NCBI GenBank assembly: GCA_026708115.1
Contig: JAPOVL010000047.1
Location: 115,740 to 179,739, forward strand
DNA from: Chloroflexota bacterium
GTDB taxonomy: Bacteria > Chloroflexota > Anaerolineae > Aggregatilineales > Phototrophicaceae
DNA length: 64,000 nt
Reading direction: 5' to 3'
Numbering within the stretch: the first letter of the stretch is position 1; every line of letters starts with the position of its first letter. A model generated the notes under the pieces. That model saw only the letters and a list, made by a program, of their open reading frames with translations, was not told the origin of the DNA and ran no database searches. The position numbers were made by a program, and so were the translations under genes. This document shows positions 58,031 through 64,000 of the stretch, piece after piece.

Positions 58031-58110
58031 ATTTATTCTCGGCGCTGCCGGTCAGTGTCGGCGGTCAGTGTCTACGCGACCCACCCAACCTGCGCGCCCT
58101 ACGCGCCCCT
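58031..58110 (+). repeat. Dispersed intergenic repeat, family D, copy 1
   Basis: GTCAGTGTCTACGCGACCCA (58055-58084) and its neighbourhood recur at 63635-63660 and 63747-63772, and in part at 48147. It lies in a ~400-nt gene-free gap between the PfkB gene and the FHA gene, which otherwise holds nothing I recognise. Confidence 0.7.
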
Positions 58111-58279
58111 CGGTGGTTAAGGTTTTTGTTTCAATCGAAATAGTTACACTACTGAAGCTGAGACCTGCGACTGTTCTACGCGACGGTCTGCCACTTTGCC
58201 CCGCTTTCACTCCTGGCTTACAATACGACGAACCCGGTTGGCTGACTCGTCGCAAGATTCACGGGAGCTGCGCATAGCC

Positions 58280-60241
58280 ATGTATGGTCGACTCGACGTC
58301 CACGAGCCCGCAGAGGCAGTCAAAAGCTATCTTTTATCGAACGAAGTGACAACCATCGGCTGTGCTGCCGACAATACAATCGTCCTTGATGATCCGTCGG
58401 TATCCGATCGGCATTGTCGATTGCAACTGCTTGATGGCGTCGCCCATATAATCAATCTCGATCCCCTGGCCGGTATCATCTTCGCCGGCGCTCATGTGCG
58501 AGACAGCTTGCCGCGCCCAATGACAGCAGTGGTGGAGTTCGCGCTTGGCAAGACCAAGATCGTATTCTACCCCAGTGGCGATCAACCTACGCTGCCCATG
58601 TCTGCCATCACTGAGAGCACCCGGCCGATAAACGCTTCTTTTCACATCGATTTGGAGAAATCCGTCCTCGACGTCTACCCGGCCTCTAGCAGCTCCTTGG
58701 AAATCGCTGTGACCAACCGCGGCGACAAGCAGCAAACCTTCACTATCGAAGTCGACGGCCTGCCCAGTTCCTGGGCGACGCTGAGCCAATCATCAGCCCG
58801 GCTTGACGCCGATGATACCGCTTTCATAGTTTTGAGCGTCGCCCCGGCCCGCCGCGCCGACGTCAAACCGGGCGACTACCCCGCCACCATCGCCATTCGC
58901 CCCGGTGACAACGACGACTCGGACCTGCTTCTGGGCCTGCTGGTCAGGCTGCACGGCTATGGCGGCTTGAGTCTGGCGGTGGAGCCCGCGCTTGTTCGAG
59001 AGGGCAAGTCCTTGCGGCTTTTCCTGCTTAATCAAGGCAACGAAGACCTGCGACTCGCGCTCAGCGCCCGCGATCCATCAAACCAACTTGATATTGACCT
59101 GATGGAACGCGGCGTGAAGCTCGCGGCTGGTCAGCGCGGGACCGTTTCTTGTCGCGTTGCCGCGCGGGGCCGTCCTCTGCTTGGCAAGTCCCGCCAAATT
59201 CCCTTTGCGCTGCTTGTACAGGCCGACAACGACTGCGCCTATCTAGCGGCGATCCCGGCCAGCGTCCTGGTCAAGCCGAGACTGTCCGCCCGTCTTCTTA
59301 GCGCCGCTGTCCTGCTGATCGTCGTCGCCGCAATCACGCTATTTGCCCTGCTGGCGCGCAGGCCGCCGCCCGAAATCAGTTCTTTCGCGCTTTCGGGATC
59401 GCAAGTGCCGCGCGGAACAACCGTCGACTTGACCTGGCAGGCCGCTTTCGCCCAGCGCTTTGTCATCGAGATTGACCGCGTGGCCATAGCGGAACTGGAT
59501 GCCGACGCCACTACTTTTGCCCTGTCGACCGACGACTTTGCTGATCCGGTTGAAGTCGCTTTGATCGCTGTAGCGGGCGACGCGACCGATATCGAAAAAC
59601 GGCGACTGGACATATATCAACCAGTGACCATCAGCAATTTTGCAGCCGATCGGGAACGAATGTTTCGCAAAGTTGAAGAAAACTTGGTCCTGACCTGGCG
59701 AGCGGAAGGCGCCGTATCCAGCGACCTGCGCTTTCCCTCGCAATTCAGCATTGTCTCGGAAGAAGACCTGGGCGACGGGACCCGCAAACTGGTCTTGCGC
59801 GGCCTGCCCGAAACGGACTTCGACCTGATTCTCGCCCTTCAAGACGAGATTGGCACGCGCATCGAACGCCGTATCAGCGTCAAAACTGCCGACCCCGAAT
59901 GCGCGCCCTTGCGCGACCTGACCCTGTTTGCCGGTCCAGGCAGCGCCTACGGCGGAGCCAAACTGGCTCTGCGCAACGTGCCGGTCCTGGTCCTAGGCAG
60001 CAGCGAAGCCAAAGACTGGATGCGCGTCGAGCTCGCCAGCGGAGAAACCGGCTGGGGCAGGCTCAACGACTTTTTCTGCGCCGGCTTTGATCCGACCGCC
60101 TTGACCGTGATTTCCGATCTGCCACAGTTGCCAACGGCGACTCTAACCTCGACGCCAGAACCGACATTGCCTCCCACCCCTACAGGTATCGCGTCGCCCG
60201 CCGCAACACCAGGCGCCACCCCAGGCGCCGCCGAAACATAA
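58280..60241 (+). CDS. FHA-domain membrane protein with external SH3-like domain
   Basis: A 653-residue protein with an N-terminal FHA phosphothreonine-binding domain (~res 5-95; core TIGCAADNTIVLDDPSVSDR then HCRL), two immunoglobulin-like regions resembling NPCBM/NEW3 domains, one transmembrane helix (~327-349), an external part with beta-rich domains, an SH3b-like domain near residue 545-605 (LFAGPGSAYGG...GWGRLND), and a Pro/Thr-rich tail. FHA inside and SH3b outside suggest a link between Ser/Thr kinase signalling and the cell wall; this is inference. ATG at 58280 is taken because the 28 upstream codons are unlike any domain. It precedes the ChlI-like gene by 127 nt. Confidence 0.75.
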   Translation: MYGRLDVHEPAEAVKSYLLSNEVTTIGCAADNTIVLDDPSVSDRHCRLQLLDGVAHIINLDPLAGIIFAGAHVRDSLPRPMTAVVEFALGKTKIVFYPSGDQPTLPMSAITESTRPINASFHIDLEKSVLDVYPASSSSLEIAVTNRGDKQQTFTIEVDGLPSSWATLSQSSARLDADDTAFIVLSVAPARRADVKPGDYPATIAIRPGDNDDSDLLLGLLVRLHGYGGLSLAVEPALVREGKSLRLFLLNQGNEDLRLALSARDPSNQLDIDLMERGVKLAAGQRGTVSCRVAARGRPLLGKSRQIPFALLVQADNDCAYLAAIPASVLVKPRLSARLLSAAVLLIVVAAITLFALLARRPPPEISSFALSGSQVPRGTTVDLTWQAAFAQRFVIEIDRVAIAELDADATTFALSTDDFADPVEVALIAVAGDATDIEKRRLDIYQPVTISNFAADRERMFRKVEENLVLTWRAEGAVSSDLRFPSQFSIVSEEDLGDGTRKLVLRGLPETDFDLILALQDEIGTRIERRISVKTADPECAPLRDLTLFAGPGSAYGGAKLALRNVPVLVLGSSEAKDWMRVELASGETGWGRLNDFFCAGFDPTALTVISDLPQLPTATLTSTPEPTLPPTPTGIASPAATPGATPGAAET

Positions 60242-60295
60242 GCGCGACGGCAAAAGCCGCTCGGCGATTGCCCGCCACTCGCAACAAGCTAACAA

Positions 60296-60324
60296 TTGTC
60301 AGCCCCGGTCCCGTATCGTATAAT
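60296..60324 (+). promoter_or_regulatory. Promoter of the ChlI-like gene
   Basis: TTGTCA and a perfect TATAAT with a 17-nt spacer; the start codon follows 45 nt downstream. One of the best sigma-70 matches in the window. Confidence 0.75.
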
Positions 60325-60368
60325 GGCGCATTCAGTTGATCGCTATTGACAAGGACCGGACATTTTCA

Positions 60369-61490
60369 ATGAGCAATAGACCGCCCGTTTATCCCTTCAC
60401 TGCCATAGTCGGACAAGATTTGATGAAGCTCGCGCTTATCCTTAACGCTATTGACATGCGCATTGGCGGCGTCTTGATCCGCGGCGAACGAGGCACCGGC
60501 AAATCGACCGCCGCGCGCGCGCTTGCGGCGCTATTGCCCCAAATCAGCGTGATTTCCGATTCGCCTTTCAATGACGATCCTGGCCGCCCCGAGTCCTGGT
60601 CGGACTTTGCCCGGCAAAAATACCAGGAAACGGACGAGATCCCGGTCGCCAGTCGGCGCATCAGCTTCGTCGATCTGCCCGTTAGCGCCACCGAAGACCG
60701 CGTCGTTGGTACGCTCGATATTGAAAAAGCCATTCAGTTCGGCGAGCGCCACTTCGAAACCGGCGTCCTCGCCAACGCCAACCGAGGCATCCTTTACGTC
60801 GACGAGATCAACTTGCTCGACGATCACATCGTCGACTTGCTCCTCGATAGCGCGGCCATGGGGGTCAACATCGTCGAAAGAGAAGGCATCAGTTTCAGCC
60901 ACCCGGCGCGCTTCATTCTGGTCGGCACCATGAACCCCGAAGAGGGCGACCTGCGGCCGCAATTGCTCGATCGTTTCGCGCTTTCGGTTGATGTCACGGG
61001 CATCAAAGACGCCGCCGAGCGCATCGAAATCCTGGAACGTCATATCGCCTACGAGAACGATCCCCTCGACTTCAAAGCCGAGTGGGAACCAGTGGACCAA
61101 CGATTGTCGGGGCGGATCGCCTCCGCCCGCGAAATCATCGACGACGTGACCCATACCACCAGCGATCTGCGTGTCATCGCCAGCATCACCAGCGACCTGC
61201 GCGTTGACGGCCACCGCGCCGATCTGGTGATCTTGAAGGCCGCCCGCGCCCACGCCGCCTACGAAGGCCGGGCAGCCATCAACGATCGCGATATCACGCT
61301 GGCCATCCGCCTGACAATTCCCCATCGCCTCAAACGCGGTCCCTTCAGCGACGCCCAGGCCGACCTCAACGCCGTTGAAGCCGCCGTCGATGACAAACGA
61401 CAAGAAATCGCCGAAGGCGAAGAAGCCGGGGAATTCACGGACAAGAGCGACGAGCAAGCCGCCCAAAGTAAAAAAAAAGTGACTCCCTAA
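60369..61490 (+). CDS. ChlI/BchI-like AAA+ chelatase ATPase
   Basis: A 373-residue AAA+ ATPase of the magnesium/cobalt-chelatase I-subunit family. Walker A IRGERGTGKSTAARAL (~res 37-52), the chelatase-specific insertions VGTLDIEKAIQFGERHFETG, Walker B ANRGILYVDEINLLDDHIVD, sensor 1 ARFILVGTMNPEEGDLRPQL and LLDRFALSVDV are all clear. In fused ChlID proteins this module precedes an acidic linker and a VWA domain. Here the last codons lie on nine consecutive A residues (61470-61478), three codons before the stop; a -1 slip would join it to the next frame. ATG at 60369 is chosen from the strong promoter and MSNRPPVYPFTAIVGQ, the usual N-terminus. No large chelatase subunit (ChlH/CobN) is in the window. 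Confidence 0.93.
   Translation: MSNRPPVYPFTAIVGQDLMKLALILNAIDMRIGGVLIRGERGTGKSTAARALAALLPQISVISDSPFNDDPGRPESWSDFARQKYQETDEIPVASRRISFVDLPVSATEDRVVGTLDIEKAIQFGERHFETGVLANANRGILYVDEINLLDDHIVDLLLDSAAMGVNIVEREGISFSHPARFILVGTMNPEEGDLRPQLLDRFALSVDVTGIKDAAERIEILERHIAYENDPLDFKAEWEPVDQRLSGRIASAREIIDDVTHTTSDLRVIASITSDLRVDGHRADLVILKAARAHAAYEGRAAINDRDITLAIRLTIPHRLKRGPFSDAQADLNAVEAAVDDKRQEIAEGEEAGEFTDKSDEQAAQSKKKVTP
61470..61490 (+). promoter_or_regulatory. Candidate -1 ribosomal frameshift site
   Basis: Nine A residues (61470-61478) in frame as AAA-AAA-AAA before GTG-ACT-CCC-TAA. The heptamer A-AAA-AAA (61472-61478) is a classic -1 slippery sequence. After a -1 shift the ribosome enters the frame that is open from 61472 and encodes the VWA protein; the joined product would have 692 residues. 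A stem-loop downstream (GGAGC...GCTCC, about 61518-61544) is possible but weak. Confidence 0.5.
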
Positions 61491-61639
61491 GCAGCGAAGG
61501 CGAGCCCCAAGAGCAGGAGCTAAGCCAGACCGAGGCCGCTCCACAAGACGTTTTCCCATCATCGGATGCCCGCTGGTGGGAAGGCGGGCAGCAAATCGAA
61601 TCCAAAGCCGAATTCGAAACGCGCAAACTCAACACGCAG

Positions 61640-62446
61640 TTGGATCGCATGACGCGCCGGCAATCCGGGCGCCGCTCAACCACACGTACCGATCGCAAAC
61701 GCGGGCGTTATGTCCGCGCCAAGCAAGCCGGCGAGAAGCCGCGCGATATCGCCTTTGACGCCACCTTGCGCGCCGCCGCCCCCTTTCAAGTCGAACGCGT
61801 GGAGCAAAAGGACGAAACCGGCATGGCTTATGCCCTGCGCAAAACCGACTTGCAGGAAAAAGTGCGCGTGCGCAAAGCGGCCAATTTGATCATGTTCACC
61901 GTCGACGCCTCCTGGAGCATGGCGGTATCCGAGCGCATGCAAGCCACCAAAGGCGCCATCATGTCCCTCTTGACCGATGCCTACCAGCGTCGCGACCGCG
62001 TCGGACTCGTGGTCTTTCAAAAGGACCGCGCCTCGTTGGTATTGCCGCCTACTAATTCTGTCGTGCTGGCCAAGCAAGCCATGTCCGATATTCCCGTCGG
62101 CGGCAAAACGCCCCTTTCCGCCGGGCTGCTCATGACATACGAAGCCGTCATGCGCGAGAAAAATCTGAATCCCGATGTCATGCCCATGATGATCTTGCTC
62201 ACCGACGGCGCCGGCAACGTCTCGATCAGCGATTCCATTTCCCCACAGGAAGAAGCCCACTCCATCGCGCGCAAGATACATGAAGCCGATATCCGCACGG
62301 TGACGATCAATATGGAGCACGTCGCCTTCGACCAGGGCTTGGCCCAGCGCCTGGCAGATCAACTCGGCGGTCCCTGCTATACCCTGGCCCAGATCCGCGC
62401 CGAAAGCCTCTTGAATACCGTCCGTGCGGAAATGGACAAAATGTAG
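61640..62446 (+). CDS. ChlD-like VWA-domain protein (possibly the second half of a frameshifted ChlID)
   Basis: VWA domain of the ChlD/BchD/CobT type. The MIDAS metal site is complete: FTVDASWSMAVSERMQATKG (DxSxS), VGGKTPLSAGLLMTYEAVM (Thr) and MILLTDGAGNVSIS (Asp). Before it stands the basic RRSTTRTDRKRGRYVRAK patch seen in full-length ChlD proteins. The frame is open back to 61472 and reads as an acidic linker, but has no ATG or GTG before the TTG at 61640; neither that TTG nor ATG 61649 has a ribosome site. Hence this is most easily explained as the downstream half of a ChlI-ChlD protein made by -1 frameshifting, or as one split by an indel in the A-run. Coordinates give the conventional open frame only. 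Confidence 0.75.
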   Translation: MDRMTRRQSGRRSTTRTDRKRGRYVRAKQAGEKPRDIAFDATLRAAAPFQVERVEQKDETGMAYALRKTDLQEKVRVRKAANLIMFTVDASWSMAVSERMQATKGAIMSLLTDAYQRRDRVGLVVFQKDRASLVLPPTNSVVLAKQAMSDIPVGGKTPLSAGLLMTYEAVMREKNLNPDVMPMMILLTDGAGNVSISDSISPQEEAHSIARKIHEADIRTVTINMEHVAFDQGLAQRLADQLGGPCYTLAQIRAESLLNTVRAEMDKM

Positions 62447-62486
62447 CACAATTGAATTAGCTAATCAGATTGTTTCGGGGTAGATC

Positions 62487-63575
62487 ATGAAACGGATACG
62501 GGTCGTCGAAATCTCGGGCAGCGCCTACAATATGGGCTGGCAGCACGGTAAACGCTTCCACGACGAAATCCACATGTTCACCGAAGACCGACTTCGCCTC
62601 TGCCAAGACCCCAACTGGACCGGGCGCAGCCTGTCGCGCGAGGCCGTAATCGACCTGGCGGAAGCCTGCGTGGCCGAACATCAGGCCTACGCGCCTGATT
62701 TGATGGAAGAGTTGGCTGGCATGGCCGATGCCACCGGGCTAAGCTTGGCGGAATTGGTCATCAACAATGGTTTCACCGATTTCATTGATGTGCTTTACAA
62801 CCTGGGCGGCCTCGCCGTCCCCGCCGCGCCGCCGCTGGCATCCGACAACTGCACCGCCTTCATGGTGCCCAATAATCGCAGCGCGACCGGGCAAGCCTTT
62901 TTCGGCCAAACCTGGGATATGCACGCCTCCGCCACTCCCTACGTCATCTTGCTGCGCGGCGCGCCGGAAGGCGCTCCCGAATTTCTCACCTTCACCATCA
63001 CCGGCTGCGTCGGCATGATTGGCATGAATAGTGCCGGCATCGCCGTCGGCATCAATAACTTGATGGCCACCGACGGCCAGATCGGCGTCACCTGGCCCTT
63101 TGTCGTGCGCAAGGTCCTGCAGCAGGACAATCTCGCCGACGCCCGCGAATGCGTGACCGATGCCAAATTGGCGGGCGCCCACAATTACCTGCTCATGGAC
63201 CGCGATGGCGCCGGTTATGAGGTCGAAGCGATGTCGACATCGCAATACCTTCATGCCCTCGGCGATGAGACAATTACCCATACCAATCACTGCTTGATCC
63301 AGCAGAACCTGGACGTCTCGAGACAGCGCCCCCCAGCATCGCAAAACAGCTCGGAGAATCGATTGCAACGCGCCCGTGAATTATTGTCCAAAGACCAAGT
63401 TGACCTCGACGACCTCGTCTCATTGACGCGCGATGAAATCGCTATCTGCACGCGCCCAACGCCGCCGATGCATGTGGAGAGCTGCGGCGCCGCTATCATG
63501 CGCCCCGCCACCGGAGACTTCTGGTCCGTCTGGGGCATCCCGGCCGACAACGAATACGAACACTTCACCATCTAA
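62487..63575 (+). CDS. C45-family autoproteolytic acyltransferase/hydrolase
   Basis: A 362-residue Ntn-hydrolase of the isopenicillin N acyltransferase (peptidase C45) family. Such proenzymes cleave themselves before a cysteine that becomes the N-terminal nucleophile; here the site is expected at SDN|CTAFMVPNNRSATG (~res 127). Other family segments are SAYNMGWQHGKRFHDEI near the N-terminus, FFGQTWDMH, GCVGMIGMNSAGIAVGINNL and the late ITHTNHCL. Substrate unknown; bacterial members cleave or form amide bonds on acylated small molecules. No signal peptide. GGGG lies 6-7 nt before the ATG. It stands alone between the chelatase-like genes and a repeat region. Confidence 0.85.
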   Translation: MKRIRVVEISGSAYNMGWQHGKRFHDEIHMFTEDRLRLCQDPNWTGRSLSREAVIDLAEACVAEHQAYAPDLMEELAGMADATGLSLAELVINNGFTDFIDVLYNLGGLAVPAAPPLASDNCTAFMVPNNRSATGQAFFGQTWDMHASATPYVILLRGAPEGAPEFLTFTITGCVGMIGMNSAGIAVGINNLMATDGQIGVTWPFVVRKVLQQDNLADARECVTDAKLAGAHNYLLMDRDGAGYEVEAMSTSQYLHALGDETITHTNHCLIQQNLDVSRQRPPASQNSSENRLQRARELLSKDQVDLDDLVSLTRDEIAICTRPTPPMHVESCGAAIMRPATGDFWSVWGIPADNEYEHFTI

Positions 63576-63628
63576 TCCCCTTCCGCTCCTACGTATCCGA
63601 TCATGGTCCCCAAGCCTTGGCGGGCTGC

Positions 63629-63780
63629 GCCGACGGTCAGTGTCGACGCGACCCACACTCCCCACGCGCCCAACACAACTTGATCCCTACAGACCTGTGT
63701 CAGAACCCGTAGGGGCGAGCCTTGGCTCGCCCACCGCTGTTGACAGTCAGTGTCTACGCGACCTACGCAACCTCCCAAAC
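63629..63780 (+). repeat. Dispersed intergenic repeat, family D, copies 2 and 3
   Basis: Two copies of the GTCAGTGTC.ACGCGACC unit (63637-63654 and 63747-63764) separated by GTAGGGGCGAGCCTTGGCTC, itself found in related form at 37479 and 47949. Confidence 0.7.
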
Positions 63781-63797
63781 ACATAGACCTCGATAGA

Positions 63798-63838
63798 AGC
63801 CCCTCTCCCTTTATGGGAGAGGGGTTTGGGGTGAGGGC
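63798..63838 (+). repeat. Family B hairpin repeat, copy 3
   Basis: 41 nt identical to 37582-37622: the CCCCTCTCCC-TTTAT-GGGAGAGGGG hairpin (63800-63824) followed by TTTGGGGTGAGGG. Confidence 0.85.
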
Positions 63839-63839
63839 A

Positions 63840-63877
63840 AAAAAAATGCAAACGCGACCATTTAGTCGCCTTTGCAT
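63840..63877 (-). terminator. Rho-independent terminator, minus strand
   Basis: ATGCAAA-CGCGAC pairs with GTCGC-C-TTTGCAT around a 6-nt loop (63847-63877). On the minus strand the stem is followed by eight T residues. It would end a minus-strand gene located to the right. Confidence 0.65.
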
Positions 63878-63880
63878 AGA

Positions 63881-64000
63881 ACATTTATGCTACAGTGCCT
63901 CTACAACACAGCCATCGGAAGGAGCCCACACCCCGTCAACCCCGCTCAATCAAGCCCATCAACTGGAGGAGTACTTTGAAGTGCTGGCGCTGGACGCCCA
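63881..64000. other. Right edge, coding status unclear
   Basis: The terminator points to a minus-strand gene ending here, and a minus frame is open from a TGA at about 63932 to the edge. On the plus strand GGAGGAG (63965-63971) precedes TTG 63976 and GTG 63981 at suitable distances. The 120 nt are too short to decide. Confidence 0.25.

Noticed and set aside
60531..61562. A 343-codon minus-strand frame opposite the ChlI-like gene
   Set aside because: Composition is that of an antisense shadow of the AAA+ gene; no ribosome site or promoter.

Overview
The window is one continuous piece of a bacterial chromosome of moderately high GC, with no rRNA, tRNA, CRISPR array or insertion-sequence transposase that I could find. 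It most likely comes from the phylum Chloroflexota. The support is indirect: housekeeping genes of bacterial type (RpoB, sigma-70, DnaG, GlyRS), a NuoG without the N7 cysteine set, a fused alpha/beta glycyl-tRNA synthetase, and many phylum-typical accessory families (PhyH dioxygenase, GT-C membrane enzymes, Gld-like ABC system, C45 acyltransferase). No marker gene settles the taxonomy.

Layout. 1-6.1 kb: 3' end of mfd, a GT-C type membrane glycosyltransferase, a YbaK-like deacylase, a PhyH dioxygenase, a small membrane protein and an EamA exporter. 6.1-23.5 kb: a complete 14-subunit complex I operon on the minus strand (nuoA-B-C-D-E-F-[TPR protein]-G-H-I-J-K-L-M-N), with a promoter before nuoA, a second promoter before nuoJ and a terminator after nuoN. 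23.7-27.7 kb: rpoB, minus strand, with its own promoter and its own terminator, and without rpoC. 27.9-34.6 kb: a sugar cassette on the plus strand: RpiR regulator, solute-binding protein, two ABC permeases, class II aldolase and an ADP-dependent sugar kinase; no ABC ATPase is present. 34.6-44 kb: methyltransferase, membrane proteins, ABC-F ATPase, M19 dipeptidase, GT4 glycosyltransferase, endonuclease V. 44-51.4 kb: rpoD and dnaG, then the fused GlyRS gene, all minus strand. 51.5-58 kb: a Gld-like ABC system (ATPase, fused permease/GldG, DUF4340) and a PfkB sugar kinase. 58-63.6 kb: an FHA/SH3 membrane protein, a ChlI-like AAA+ ATPase with a ChlD-like VWA protein in the -1 frame, and a C45 acyltransferase.

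The most unusual signals are these. (1) Complex I is enlarged in three membrane subunits: NuoJ carries about 260 extra residues resembling two DUF4397 beta-sandwich domains between its last two helices, NuoL carries a roughly 100-residue loop and a histidine-rich loop, and NuoH is about 200 residues longer than usual; a TPR protein gene sits between nuoF and nuoG. (2) The ChlI-like gene ends on a run of nine A residues, exactly where a -1 slip would fuse it to the ChlD-like frame that lacks its own good start. (3) The sugar cassette pairs an ADP-dependent kinase of a mainly archaeal family with a class II aldolase. (4) Several families of short dispersed intergenic repeats recur at 33, 37, 44, 48, 55, 56, 58 and 63 kb.
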